This document shows positions 11,697 to 23,149 of a DNA stretch of 64,000 bases, piece after piece (the stretch's first letter is position 1; each line of letters opens with the position of its first letter). A program made the position numbers and the translations under genes. The notes under the pieces were generated by a model. It saw only the letters and a list, made by a program, of their open reading frames with translations. It did no database searches and was not told where the DNA came from. The DNA is taken from NCBI GenBank assembly GCA_011317545.1, contig WUJK01000014.1, forward strand, positions 682,001 through 746,000, read 5' to 3'. This DNA is from Coniella vitis. Its lineage: Eukaryota; Ascomycota; Sordariomycetes; Diaporthales; Schizoparmaceae.

Positions 11697-12314
11697 TTAC
11701 CTCTCCTCTGCACTACTCGCTCGCGCAGCAGCAGAAGCAGCAGCAGTAGGAGGAGGAGGAGGAGCAGCCCTGACCGCATACAAGCTCAGCCTTCTCCCGC
11801 CGCCGTAATCGATGCTCCCCGGGCGCGAGTTCCCGGGGCTCACCCCGGAGAAACTACTCCGTGCCGTGCCGCGACTCAGCCGCCGCATGCTCCCGAACGT
11901 GATCTGGAAGGTGCCCAGCATCTCCTGATGGCGTAGGTTCTGCTCGGTGAGGGGCCGCTCGCTGGGGTGCAATCGTGCTGCCTTTGGCCTGGCCGCTGCT
12001 CCTGCTCTTTCTCCTGCTACTGGTGCTGATGCTCCATGCTTGTTGTTATTGTTGTTGTTGTTGTTGTGATACTGTGAGGATTTGTGTGACCTTGACATTG
12101 AGGATCCACCCGAGCGCCATGGTGCTGCAAATTTGGCTAGGCGTGACGAAGTCGATCTGGACCCTGCATCGTGACTGCGTGAGGTGGTGGTGGTGGGGGT
12201 GGCGCCGCCCTGGTGACACGATGGGCTGCTGTCGTCGCTGCGGGTGGTGCCTGATGAGGACGACGACGAGATGGACTTGCGCACCATGCGGCTGAAGCGT
12301 TCTCGTATAGCCAT
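11697..12314 (-). CDS. Small basic serine-rich hypothetical protein
   Basis: A single-exon frame of 205 residues from the ATG at 12314 (MAIRERFSRMVRKS...). The middle is low complexity: serine runs, a threonine run, eight consecutive asparagines and an alanine-rich stretch. The C-terminal third looks conserved: an LTEQNLRHQEMLGTFQITFG segment followed by RRLSRGTARSSFSGVSPG and a GSIDYGGGRR motif. I associate that pattern with short uncharacterised filamentous-ascomycete proteins, from memory only. No transmembrane segment, signal peptide or known domain is visible; arginine/serine richness suggests a phosphorylated disordered protein. The frame stays open upstream of 12314 but holds only low-complexity promoter-like DNA there. 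Confidence 0.65.
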   Translation of the reverse strand: MAIRERFSRMVRKSISSSSSSGTTRSDDSSPSCHQGGATPTTTTSRSHDAGSRSTSSRLAKFAAPWRSGGSSMSRSHKSSQYHNNNNNNNNKHGASAPVAGERAGAAARPKAARLHPSERPLTEQNLRHQEMLGTFQITFGSMRRLSRGTARSSFSGVSPGNSRPGSIDYGGGRRLSLYAVRAAPPPPPTAAASAAARASSAEER

Positions 12315-12408
12315 TTTTTTGTCGGTGTGTGTACGTGTGTATGTGTGTCCAAGTTGGGGACACTTGTTCGATATGTTTGTATCAAATGATGCTGGTCTGC
12401 GTCTCAAC

Positions 12409-12443
<35 letters not shown>

Positions 12444-15400
12444 ACAAACAAACAAGCAAGGCGTTGGAGGCGGCGCAGATATCGATATTGCTGGCAATCG
12501 GCAAGAGGAGATCCAATCCGGGAGAATGGGCGTTGAAAGCTTTGAGGTTCTGGTCTTTTTTCTTCCCCCTTTGGCTGGTTTATTTGTTTTGTTTTGTTTT
12601 GTTTGTGTGTTCCAACGAATGGCGTGTTTGTGTGTCTCCTCGTGTAACACAAGAGAAGAAGATGGAAGCAAAAGAAGAGGAGAAAAGAAGCAAGTAGGGG
12701 GAAAAAACAGAAAAAAGAAAGAGAAAAGCAAGGATGAGAAGAAGAATGGCTTCTTTTTGCCTAAATCACTTCCACACGTTTGCCTTGCCGCAGATCTCTC
12801 TCTCGCTCTCCTCGCACCTTTTTCGTATCAGTTTGGGGTATTGATCTTCGACGAGATACAAGTACAAGACCATGTACACCAAAAATCCAGGGGTATTCTT
12901 GGTCAGCTGAGGGGACGGCCAAAACAAGAGTGGTCTAGAATCGGATGGCTTTGCTTAATAAATGGGGCAGTGGTAGCAATTATAGAAATAAGCCAGAGAA
13001 GGCCAGGAACCGCTTCACCCGAGTCAGGGTTCTTGTCTTTGGTAAGAATAAGAACAAAATCAAAAGATGGTCGAGTTCTTGACCTTTTCGCGTTGCGAAG
13101 TTGAGTGGGTCGAGTTGTTTTTGGTGACTGATAGGCCAATGAGAAACGGTCGGCAAAGAGAGCGTATACATGTATGTGTAGCATTCAGACGTGCACGATG
13201 AGCTGTCATACGTGGAGGGAAACTGATCAATATATTATTGGGTTATAAGAAAAAGGACGTGGCAACGAACCTGTTCCAACCTTGGAGCTGTATCGATAAC
13301 GAAAGGGTGAGATCACTCGCGTTTAGCTGGCGGCCAGGCCGAACCAACTGGGTACGGCCCTGTGCTGGCAGTGTTGGCACTGCTGTATGTATGTAAGCCA
13401 GATCTAGGCACGGGAAAAATTGCTAAAACAGAATCGGAATACAAAAATCTCAGAGACAATGCGCAGCAAAACGGAAAAGGGTCTGGTCCTGGGTGGTCAG
13501 GTACGGCAGAACGGAGCTCGTTAATAGAATCGAGCAAAAAGACGATAAACGGCGACTCTTACGCCTTTCCCCAAAACAACGCCGCGACATTGCGAAAGGG
13601 AAAGGAAATAAGCAAGGGAAAAGGAGAAGCAAAATTTACTTCCATCGTCGACATCATGGTCACCATTCTTGTCAGGCGAAATGATGGTGCAAGGTTCAAA
13701 CCCTCCATTGACAAATGCCGAACTTGGACATGTATCAAGGACAAGAAACCAAGATATTGCCAGATGTTTCCCCGTCATCACCCCATCTTCCTGTGCCTCA
13801 GATCGCCCCAAGACCGTGCACAATTACGATGTTTTCTAGCTCCACCCCTGAGCCAATCATCCTCTCTTCTTTTCCCATTTGGGACCCCTAGAAGCCAGAA
13901 TTTGAGATCAAAACACCGGGGAGGGAGGGCCGCGCATGGGAGGCGAACCAAGCTCCCGGGTCAATTCGTCCCTCTCATGGGCTCGGCACATATACTATGT
14001 TACATACAGCGTATGGTTAGGAGAATATACTTTTTGAACACAGATGTACTTTGTATTAGACTGCTTGGCCATCCCTGCCTGGACTCGTTCACGAGATATG
14101 TTACATACCTATGGCTTTTGGATGGTGCGCTTTGGCTACTCTGAAAATGTGCCGAGTCCGCATACTATGCAACATAGTGATCTCTCAGAGAGTCAGGGGT
14201 GTAATGACTATGTACTATGTACTATGTAGGTCTCCAGGATCGCGTGAGTGTACTATGTATAAGTACCTTGTCAGCATGCATATGGAGACACACGGGCCAG
14301 GGGAGGGGGGGTGGTCCGAGCAAGATCGCCCGCGCGGGGTCTCCATGCCGAGGATCCACTCGAGCGACGTTGCCATGTTATCGTATTTCCTCGGTCTGTC
14401 CGGCTGCCTTCTCGCAGTCCCTTGCTGTGGGGGTGAAAGACCCAATGAATGGTAGGATGGATATCTTTTGCATTCACAACGTCAATGACAGTACTTGCGC
14501 CGTGACTTTATCGAATTGGAAAGAAGAAGTGCGAGAGTCGCTGTTCTCTCATAAATATATGAGAAGACCGGGGGGTGGGGTTGGGCTGCCAATGGCCATG
14601 CCTTCGCCTCAAGCTACACCTCCAGGCCGTCGTATCTTGTAGCGCAGGGACTGAAATTGTGCTTTGGGAATAATTTCAGTCTACCATCGGATTTGTATAT
14701 GAGGATTTGACTTTATTACAGCCTATCAACCATCTCTGCAGGGCTGCCGAAACGAGGCTAGAAAGTAGAGTGCACGGATTCATGGTTATGACCATATACA
14801 AATAGTACATACGTTCTTTTTTATTTCACCCTAGTTTGCACACAGCCACCAACAAAAATGAAAGAACATCAAGAAGAAAAAAAAAAGGAAAAAAATCACC
14901 AACCGTGCCTGAGTTTCACAAAGCAGTTTTCCGCTTGAGATAAAAAAAAAAAATTTTAAAGTTCAAGCCCAAGTGCCACATTCTGCCGCTCTGACACTCG
15001 TGCCATCCTGCCCGTCCTGCCGTCCTGCCCATCCCGCCATTCCTCGGCCTTGTCCGGCGGCGATATTGAATTCTTTGTTTTCAGTATCCTGAACTCATAT
15101 GTGGTGCCATTGCCAAGTCGGAAGAATCAAATCCATATGCATACAGTATTCACAGTCCTTTTTTATACGCGCTTGGCTTGTTGTAACTTTACATGTGATA
15201 TACTGTGGTGGCTTCGGTATCTGCGAGTTGCAACACTTGGCTGTGCTATTCATACAACAACATGTTATTTTGAAATATGGAGGGCGTGCATTTTGATATC
15301 GGCATAACGGGCGGCAAAGGATGAACGACTTTGAACAGGAAATATGGATATCCTTGTTGACCACTGTGCTGTGTTGATAATCATACAAAGTCGAAAACAT

Positions 15401-15563
15401 TCATGGCCGGCACTCCAGTGCATATCTTGTCCCAAGTCAATCTTCGGGTTTACAATTTTCCTTCACCGTCAACGCCACTGCCACGAGAAGAAGCCCGTAT
15501 GCGAGAGAAAGCAGACGGCAATCAGAACAGAACCATAGGAAACTGCTGCCAAATCACCTCCCC
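12315..15563. other. Long intergenic region without a convincing gene
   Basis: 3.2 kb. The first 470 bp are purine/pyrimidine-skewed leader and promoter of the small hypothetical gene. A 260-residue open frame at 13362-14144 (plus) has no conserved look and is not called. Tandem TACTATG words lie at 14209-14228, with related words near 13995, 14165 and 14253. The region from 14640 to 15050 has A-runs. Confidence 0.45.
12409..12460. repeat. CAAG/CAAA tetranucleotide microsatellite
   Basis: About thirteen tandem tetranucleotides (mostly CAAG, three CAAA) in the leader of the small hypothetical gene, roughly 95-145 nt upstream of its ATG. Confidence 0.9.
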
Positions 15564-17445
15564 TCACGAAGCCAAACACTCTCCACCAAACACGCCCGTA
15601 CTACCAACCGCAAGCCCACCCACAGCCATAAGACCCCACGTCAACGCCGCGGCTTCCAAGTCCACCTCCTGCGGCGGTATCGAATCTCCTTGTGTCATGG
15701 CCTGCTCGCCTGGTGTCGGCTGATACGTTTCGTCGTTTGGGTCCTCTGCAGGATCCTTTCTGGCCCTGGAACGACGACGACGACGGCGGCGGCGGCGGCG
15801 TTGAGCTGCCTCGTCTTTTCTGGGCAAGTCAACTTTTATGCCTTTGCTTCGAAGAATGGCAATCGCTGAGTTGGTGGGTGAGCTGGCTTCTTTCGCCTTT
15901 GTGTGTTCATCTTCTCCTCCACGTGCGCTCTCATCATCCTCCTCCTCCTCCTCCTCCTCAGAGGTGTCCTCATCACCGTAGGCAGAACCCTCGGTAGCTC
16001 TGTGGTCCTCGTGTCTGTGAAGTGGAACAACAGCCGTAAGGATATCGTCCGCCCTCAGCGACCGCACAGCGGCCCACAGACCCACGCTCAGCCCGCTGAG
16101 GAGCACATCGTAACCCACGCCAGCCACAAGCGGATGATCCCTCGTGGAGCCCAAAAGCTTGCCCAGCGCTGTGGTCGTGCGCTCCCACCGCGACCGCTCC
16201 TCGATGTCCCAAGGCAGGTACTTGCTGTGCCGGTGGTAATGCGCGTGGGGAATGTTGTATCGCAGCCCTTTGAACGTGCTGATTCCGTGCAGACCGCAGC
16301 TCACGACTGCCATGAGCCGGAACAAGTCGACGAGAGCGGCCTCAGCCCTGCGACTGGCATGGATTGTGCCCCAGGACTGGGGTGCAATCTTTCTCAGCGC
16401 AAGGGGCGCGAATGTAAGCGCTCGATAGATGCCGAATACGTGAGGCAAGGAACCTGTTTCTGCAGCAGGGGGGAACAGCAGCGTAGAGCTGTAGCTTGCT
16501 AGAATGGGCAGGACGAGAAAGCCTGGCTTCAAAGCCCAGCCATGTGGTTTTGGTCGGAAAATGGCATTACGAAGCCTGCCGAAGAATCTGCCACGACGAT
16601 TAGCAACTTGGGAGTTCATTGGTGTTGATAGGTCTCGGTTTGCCTACCCTCTTGCTGGTGTGATTTGCTTTGGCAACGGCGCTGGCGTGAGGAGCAGCGC
16701 AACGAAAAACAGGCTCTGCGCAAACGAGAGGTTCACCAGGTGAGCGAGCCCCAGGAATGCAGAGAGGTTCGCTATGCCACGACGCGATCCTTCGGTAGCC
16801 AGGAATACGCTCCAGGGTACCAGCGACAAATCAGCCTGCTGTCCCCACCAGAACCGACGGGCCTTTTCAGCCACTATTTCAAAGGCGTCTTGATACACGG
16901 GAGTATCTGCGAGCCAGCGGACTCGGTCGAGCAGGGCATTATATGCACGCGGCCCGCCTTGGATGACGGAGGGATCGGTACTGGCTGCCGTCAAACCTTC
17001 TTCCACACTGTTGCTGGAGGATATCTCATCAGCACTGACGATGGCTTGGAAGGACATCCATCGAGGCAATCATACCTGGAAGAACCTGCGATACCCCTTT
17101 GATCTGCCCACAACTTATACGAGAGCGTTGCATACGCCGACGCAGTGTAGAACGCAACGAGCAGACTGAGCAACGCGAGACCAGAGTAGACGGGCACCAG
17201 CGTCTTGCGCCGTTCAAGACGGTGCCTTACATCCTGCGAGGGTGTAAGAGACTTGTACGAGCGGCGAAGGCTAGCGACGACTCTGTGTGTAAAGTAGACG
17301 ACGCTGACGAGGTGGAGGGTCACCAGTGCCGCACCCGTATATCTGTAGCGTTTTCGCGGTTAGCAACGGGGCTCATGACTCGCTTGGATGAGGGTTATCA
17401 AGCGTATGCTCACTTTAACCCAGGCTCGACTGGAACAGGCGCCAT
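15564..17445 (-). CDS. Polytopic membrane protein of unknown function, 562 residues
   Basis: Four exons (17445-17414, 17342-17076, 17013-16648, 16587-15564) close in frame. The start MAPVPVEPGLKYTGAAL is set by the only suitable ATG before a GTGAGC donor. Hydrophobic segments suggest six or more membrane helices: TGAALVTLHLVSVVYF, VYSGLALLSLLVAFYTA, a pair around LSAFLGLAHLVNLSF and SLFFVALLLTPAPLP, GFLVLPILASYSSTLLF, VGYDVLLSGLSVGLWAAV, and a C-terminal LTWGLMAVGGLAVGSTGVF. Between the last two lies a long hydrophilic loop with an acidic run (EEEEEEEDDE) and a run of about ten arginines, likely cytosolic. I do not recognise the family. The acceptor of intron 2 could be 17014 (62-nt intron, preferred) or 17035 (41 nt, rather short); both keep the frame. 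The ARL3-like gene is divergent from it. Confidence 0.75.
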
Positions 17446-18355
17446 GACGGGATGCCGCTCAATTCGTGACCGAGTGTTGGTTGGCAATGAGTTGATTTGG
17501 GTTGTTTGTTGACGGGTTGGGAACCAGCCGCCAGATGATTTCACTGCTATCACATGCTCTTTTTCCTTTCAAGAGCATGCAGATTGACGAGCTTTATGCA
17601 GCTTGGTAAAGGTACCATCATAGGTTGGGGAAGCCTGGAAAAGGAAAAAGAATACTAAAGTAGTGCTACATCTGCATAATGACGCAGCCAGATCGTTGGT
17701 ATGCGTCAAAAGCTGGCTGCAATCCCCTGCGCTCCCCTAAGGAAAGGGCAGAATGATTTGTTATCAACGGGGCCTAACATAGCCATGCGTTGTGATTTCG
17801 ATTGTCTTAGGTACTGAGCTTCATGTTCGATACTGACATAAGCTACATACCCAATAAGTATCACGGAGAAGACAAATTCCAGTGCACAGGCACCATTACT
17901 ATGTATACAATCTACAATGACCAGCCCTGCCAGCTTCCATTCTATCATTATGTCGTGGATGACCATAATACACGGTGTAATCAATACATTGTTTGCTGGA
18001 CACATCATAGTATTGTCATTCGACCCTATAAGCAATGGTGAAAGTGCTTGTGTTCTGCCATAGAGTACTATGTATCACTTTAAGCTTGTAAGCCAAAGAA
18101 TTAGTGGGCTCCATCTAATTAAGTAGCGGCTGACATGCCTAGAGACTTGGGTGGCCCCACTATACTTTTTGCTCCCTAGGCTCTCCAACTGCCACACGGC
18201 ACCATCCGTTGCGCTGAACCTGCCAAGTACCAGATGTACCCCCGATCTTCCGCTCCCTTCAATCACGCAAACCGTCCTTCACGCCAACTTTCGCCAGTTG
18301 CAACAATCCAGCGGTCTCGTCGAGACCCTCGAACGCTTCCCCTCCAAATGACAAG
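17446..18355. other. Divergent promoter between the membrane protein and ARL3-like genes
   Basis: 910 bp, no gene seen. AT-rich in the middle, with TACTATGTA-type words near 18008 and 18063. Confidence 0.5.
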
Positions 18356-19111
18356 ATGTACCATCTAGCCAAGGGGCTGTATCGGCTGGCAACCAGCAAG
18401 GAGGGTATGTTGCCAACTTACCGCAAACCACACTACGCCTCTATACCCATTCTCCATCCCACCCAGTCTATGCAGCGAACCTAACAAGATCTCTACTGTT
18501 TCCTCTTTCCCCCCCTCCCAGAATACTCTGTTATCCTCCTCGGCCTCGACAACGCCGGCAAGACAACCTTCCACGAGCAAGTCAAAGCGCTCTTCCTCCC
18601 CGACCAGCCCGAGCCCAAGCTCAACACCGTCCCGACGGTGGGCCAAAACGTCTCCACCGTCAGCCTGCCCGACATGTACCTCAAGATCTGGGACGTAGGC
18701 GGACAGCACTCGCTGCGCAAGCTCTGGCAGAGCTACTACTCGAGCTGCCACGCCATCATCTTCATCATCGACAGCACCGACATTGGCGACGGGAACCTCG
18801 AGCACGACCATACAGGCCGCCTGGACGAGTGCCGCCTCGTGCTGGAGGATGTGCTGCAGCATAGCGAGACGGAAGGCGTGCCCGTGCTCGTGCTGGCGAA
18901 CAAGCAGGATCGCGAGGATTGTGTCGAGGTGGTGAGAATCAAGGAAGGGCTGGTTAAGAAGGTGTTTGAGGGCGAGAAGGCGAGTTGTATCCGCGACTCA
19001 AGGGTGTTGCCTGTGTCGGCGCTGACGGGGAGCGGCGTGCGCGAGGCGATTGAGTGGGTGAGGTCGAGGGTCAAGTGGAATAAAGAGTCGAGGCCGCCGA
19101 TTATGCGGTGA
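18356..19111 (+). CDS. ARL3: ARL3/ARFRP1-type small GTPase
   Basis: Two exons (18356-18404 and 18522-19111) encode 212 residues. The P-loop is GLDNAGKTT (24-32), the switch I region has PTVGQNV, switch II has WDVGGQHSLRKLWQSYY, the base-recognition motif is LANKQD, and PVSALTGSGV is the SAL motif. An insertion around GDGNLEHDHTGRLDE is longer than in classic Arfs. The N-terminus is MYHLAKGLYR rather than MG, so it cannot be N-myristoylated; yeast Arl3 (MFHL...) and human ARFRP1 are instead N-acetylated and held at the trans-Golgi through Sys1, and the same is inferred here. They recruit Arl1 and golgins in trans-Golgi trafficking. It converges on RRP45, with 274 bp between the two stop codons. 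Confidence 0.93.
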
Positions 19112-19385
19112 TACATATATATACAGCCGGTGCTGCTGTTGCATGCTGGGCGGGCGTCCTGGAGTTACTGCTGTATGAGGTCTTTTCGGGGTTTAGGATA
19201 TTGGATGATAGACAATTGGGTTCTCTGGCCGGACTGCCGAGTTTTACACAATCAATGGCTCTTTGTTACAACAAGCATCACGGGAAAAGCGAAGCAAGGT
19301 TGCTTGGATGTCATGAACTGAGCATGTTTGGGAACCGGTATTCCCAGGGGGTATCATGGATTCATTCTTGTTTCATGGTCACCGT

Positions 19386-20406
19386 CTACGCCTCGACCTG
19401 TCTTTCGTTCTCGGCCGACAACAACTCGGCTATCAAGCCTCCCTTGTCTCTTCTCTTGGCATCCTCCGCAAGCTTCTGGTCCACGAGCGTCGAAAACTCC
19501 TTGGCTTTGGTGAGCGCCACGTTCGTGCATTGCAGCAGCGCAACGGCCTCCGTCGGCGCGCCCCCGAGTTTGGCAATCTGGCAAATCTCGCCGTGCCTGT
19601 TCAAGCTGATAGTGCAGCTTCCAACCCGCACCTGCTCCTCGATCCAGCTGGCATCCACAAGCGCCACCTCGGCCTCCTCCCCAAAGAAACTAAAGGTGAC
19701 GCAAAACGGCGAGTGCAGCCAACTAAGCGGCACGGGCTCACGTTCGGCGGGCGTATACACGGTCAACACCTCGCCCTCCATACTCGTGTCGGGCTTGCGG
19801 AAGTGGCGCAGCGCAGCGACAACGGCCAGGCACGCCGCGTCCGTCAGGTTGCCGTCGTGGGAAAGCACGTGCAAGTCAACGCGGATGGACCAGCATTTTT
19901 GCCCTGCAACGAGGCACAGCGATTCAATGTCGAGGGCGGCCGAACGGCGGATTGTCTTTTCAAGAGTGCGTGAGAGCAAGACTTCGGTTTCGGTGGGCCG
20001 ATTGACTTCGAAGGCGGGAGACGCCATCGGGCTGAGCTCGGTTACGATGCTAAAGACGCCGTCAAAGGGCCGATCGGGGTAGGGGACTGTGACCTCGGCC
20101 GACGTTTTGGCGAGGACCCTGTGGGAAGGGGTGGCCCTTGTTAGTTTTGATATTTCGCGGTTGAGAACGGCTCCGGGCTGCTCTTGGTTTGGACATAGAC
20201 TTGAGTGTCGCGAGAGACGGAGGCGTAAGGGTCTTGACTCACCTCGTCTTGCCCAGTTGTACCTCGACTGCTCCATACTCGTCTGGGAATGTGAGCTCGA
20301 GGGGCCGATAGTCGTCAAAGCTACGGTTGTCGAGCCGGAGGTGCTCTTGCAGAGCCTGTGACACAAAGGCCTTTTCGTTGAGCGACGGCTCTGCGTCGCG
20401 GGGCAT
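19386..20406 (-). CDS. RRP45: RNA exosome core subunit RRP45 (RNase PH fold)
   Basis: Exons 20406-20243 and 20118-19386 (GTGAGT donor, CCACAG acceptor) give 298 residues. The start MPRDAEPSLNEKAFV leads into RLDNRSFDDYRPLELTF, the N-terminal signature of the EXOSC9/Rrp45 branch of RNase PH-like proteins, followed by VEVQLGKTR, TELSPMASPAFEVNRP, LDIESLCLVAGQKCW, LHVLSHDGNLTDAACLA and HSPFCVTFSFF. The phosphorolytic active-site residues are not expected to work in eukaryotic ring subunits. Rrp45 sits in the six-membered exosome ring that threads RNA to Rrp44/Rrp6 for 3'-5' decay and processing in nucleus and cytoplasm (family knowledge). It is divergent from the spliceosome gene CWC15, with 471 bp between starts. 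Confidence 0.94.
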
Positions 20407-20877
20407 TTTGTCGGTGAGATTGTTTGTCTTTTGATTTGTCGTATGCTGTGTGCTTTTTCCTGCCCTACCTGACTTCAGGTTATACCAATCATACCTGGCG
20501 GACTGCCAAAGCCGTGTGGTAACAATGGTGGTTGTTGGTTTGGTTTGCTGGGTGCTCTCGCAACTTTTTCGACTGGGCGTTTGCGGCAAGCGGAAGCTTT
20601 TGGCTGCTGCTTTACCATAGTAACACCCCTCTAAGCAGGCTTGAAGTAATTCTGCCAGGCGGTGTGACGCTGCTTTACAAGGATCTAGACAGGTACTTCA
20701 GGCACTGTAGCGCTATTCCACAGCCTCGGGAGGCCCCGATCTACCGACGACAGCCTGAGCGCCTGCCATGTACCTGCGCCGTATCAACTTGCAACGCTCC
20801 AAACAATTCATCTTCGATTTGCTTGCTCCTTCCACAACCGCTTTCCTCTTACCTGATTTCCTGGTCGGCCACACACG
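20407..20877. other. Divergent promoter RRP45/CWC15
   Basis: Shared 5' region of two RNA-processing genes; nothing else seen. Confidence 0.5.
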
Positions 20878-21825
20878 ATGACGACCGCTCACAGACCAAC
20901 GTTTGACCCGGTAAGCAACAGCAGTCGCAGAAATCCTCGAGGAAATTATGAAAACACATAAAGCATAGTTACCTAACAATTTCGCCCTCTTTCCCCTTAG
21001 GCACGCGGCAAAGAGGCCCTCCGCGGTCCAGCCTACCACCAGCGTCTGTTGCCCGCGCACACACAACTCAAGTTCCGGTATGTTCCATGAATGGTAATTT
21101 TTTTTTGGGGGGGGGGGGGCAACCCGGCTCTGACCTCTTTTGTCTTTTTCTCCCGTTGCAGGAAACCCGGCCAAGGCGGCACAGCCGACCAAGAAACGCG
21201 CGACCTGCGCGCCGAGCTCCTCGCCGCAGAGGCTGCCCACCACGCCAAGTTGCACGGCGGCCCTGTCCCTCATACAGCGGGTGACGATGGCAACGATGAC
21301 GAGGCGAGCCTTCGCGGGACCAAGAGAGGCCTTCTCGAAGCAGGCCTTTCGGGTGCTGATGGTGCGGGAGGAGAAGCAGATGATCCAGAGGCAAAACGGC
21401 GGCGAATATTAGAAGAAACGCGAGATATCGATGCGGACGATTCAGATTCCGGTGGATCGGACAAGGGCGGCTCAGATCGCGACGACGATGACGATGATAG
21501 CGACTCGGACGACAGCGACTCGGATGACGAGGAGGCCGAGCTGCAGCGGGAGCTGGAGAGGGTCAAGCGCGAAAGGCAGGAGAAGCGCGAGCGGGAGGAA
21601 AAAGAGAAGGCTGCTGCTGAAGCGGAACAGCGCGAAAAGGATATCGCGAGGGGCAATCCGTTACTCAACAAACCTGACTTCACGGTCAAGCGGAGATGGG
21701 ATGACGATGTGGTGTTCAAAAACCAGGCCAGGGGCACAGAGGACAAGAATAAGAGCAAGGAGTTTGTGAACGACATGCTACGGAGTGACTTCCACAAGCG
21801 GTTCATGAGCAAGTATGTGCGGTAG
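20878..21825 (+). CDS. CWC15: Pre-mRNA splicing factor Cwc15/Cwf15
   Basis: Three exons (20878-20910, 21001-21077, 21162-21825) encode 257 residues. The N-terminus MTTAHRPTFDPARGKEAL is diagnostic for the family, as is the C-terminus NPLLNKPDFTVKRRWDDDVVFKNQARG then FVNDMLRSDFHKRFMSKYVR, the segment that threads through the spliceosome core in Cwc15 structures. Between them lie an Asp/Ser-rich acidic stretch (about 140-165) and a charged helix rich in Glu, Lys and Arg. Cwc15 is a Prp19-complex-associated component of the activated spliceosome in the nucleus. Intron 2 contains a run of about 13-14 G right after a T run (about 21099-21118), an unusual tract for a fungal intron. Only 223 bp separate its stop from the convergent EBP gene. 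Confidence 0.95.
21104..21118. repeat. Poly(G) tract inside CWC15 intron 2
   Basis: A run of T followed by an uninterrupted G run in the 84-nt second intron of CWC15. Such a run may form a G-quadruplex in the transcript or be a sequencing-sensitive homopolymer. Confidence 0.8.
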
Positions 21826-22048
21826 GACAAGGAGAATGTTGGGCAGGGCGCAACCGAGATACTCGGAGGCAGCAGCGAGACCGGGTGTTCTGGCGTTATT
21901 GAATTAATATGCTATTCATGGGAGAGCAACGGCTGTGCATTAGGTTGATACAGCAAGAGAATACAACGTCGGCATTATGGCTTCGTTTACGTTGTCAGGG
22001 TCACTACCGTAGGGCCGTCGAGTTTCTGCATGCATGATGCTTAGCAAG

Positions 22049-23149
22049 TCACTCAAAAGCCGCCCGCAGTCTGACTTTGCGCTCGTCCAGAGACTTTGCC
22101 ACTTTGTCAAAGGTTGTAGTGGACTTTTGCAGGTCGCTAATGCTAGACAAGATAATAGCTGTCGAGATATTCGGGACAAGTTAGTTATTTCAGGGGTGCC
22201 CAGTTGGAATACAAAACACGACCACGCAACGACATACCTGCAGGAACGACAACCCAAGGAGCATTAAATCCAACATAGTAAACCCAGTAGTACTGAAACT
22301 CGGGTCTGCTATAGACAATGCCATTGAGCTGCTCTTGTGCATAGCAGGTGGAATAGTACAATGCCACGCCGTACAAGTGCGCCACGCTGACGATGATCTG
22401 AAGAGGATGACGCAGGTTGCCCGTGCGTGCGATGGAGAGGGCGGTTAAGAAGCTCAGAGGGCCCCAAATTGTCTGGATTTTCGCAGATTGAAAGGTGATT
22501 AGTTGCAAGATATGGAAAAGCTGTACACAAGTATATTGTAGACCGAGCTGTTGCAAAGGCTACGCACCACAGTGATTGCCTCCACACAGAGCATGAACGG
22601 ATCCGATGTCAGATATCGCGAGTCCGACAGAGCGTATTCTTTCCATAGCTGGGCGAGCAAGTCTTGCGAGCTGGCAAGAGTTTTGTGTTTGTACAAGAAG
22701 TAACCTGCGAAGGGAAAAGAAAAAAAAAAGATTGGTTAATTTCCGTCCTTGCTCAGTCTGCCCGGTGCCTGAATGAATGTATGGGCTGGATCCAACCGTG
22801 TCAGAATTCATACCTTCAAAGAAGCAGTGTAGCGATCCACCTTTTTGGTTTCCATAGATATACGTTAGTGCGAATAGCTTGGTTTTGTGACTCTTCTCGG
22901 ACGAGGCTTTCCACGAGCCATCCATTCAACTGCGAACTCACATAATATGAACCAGAGACAGACAGCTTGTTCGCCGAGGGCGAGCCTTGGGTAGTTCCGC
23001 TTCAGAAACAGCAAGCTTGCGACAAGGCCAGAACCCAACACGGTGCCGAAGCGAACAAGGAGGTCGCTGGTAGTGAACGTGTTGGCAGCGTAATTGTGAA
23101 TAGGTGCATCCTGTGGCATGTATGGGTGGAAAGTCTGTGCCATGGTCAT
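22049..23149 (-). CDS. EBP-family sterol delta8-delta7 isomerase (emopamil-binding protein, EXPERA domain)
   Basis: Five exons (23149-22942, 22840-22814, 22704-22568, 22472-22238, 22158-22049) give 238 residues, the usual EBP size (human 230). The 27-nt exon 2 restores the motif LCGSLHCFFEGYF. Residues known to matter in human EBP are all present at nearly the same positions: His74 and Glu78 (human His76, Glu80), Glu120 and Thr123 in VEAIT (human Glu122, Thr125), Asn194 and Trp197 in FNAPW (human Asn193, Trp196). The chain also keeps LAQLWKEYALSDSRY and IWGPLSF. EBP moves the C8 sterol double bond to C7 in the ER membrane. Fungi normally use the unrelated Erg2 for this step, so the role here may be overlapping or different. 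It is divergent from the SGNH hydrolase gene. Confidence 0.88.

Noticed and set aside
13640..13730. GGTTCAAACCC, resembling a tRNA B box
   Set aside because: No A box at the right distance and no acceptor stem or cloverleaf can be drawn.
13362..14144. 260-codon plus-strand frame
   Set aside because: No plausible domain, splice signals or conserved phrasing; composition matches the noncoding flanks.
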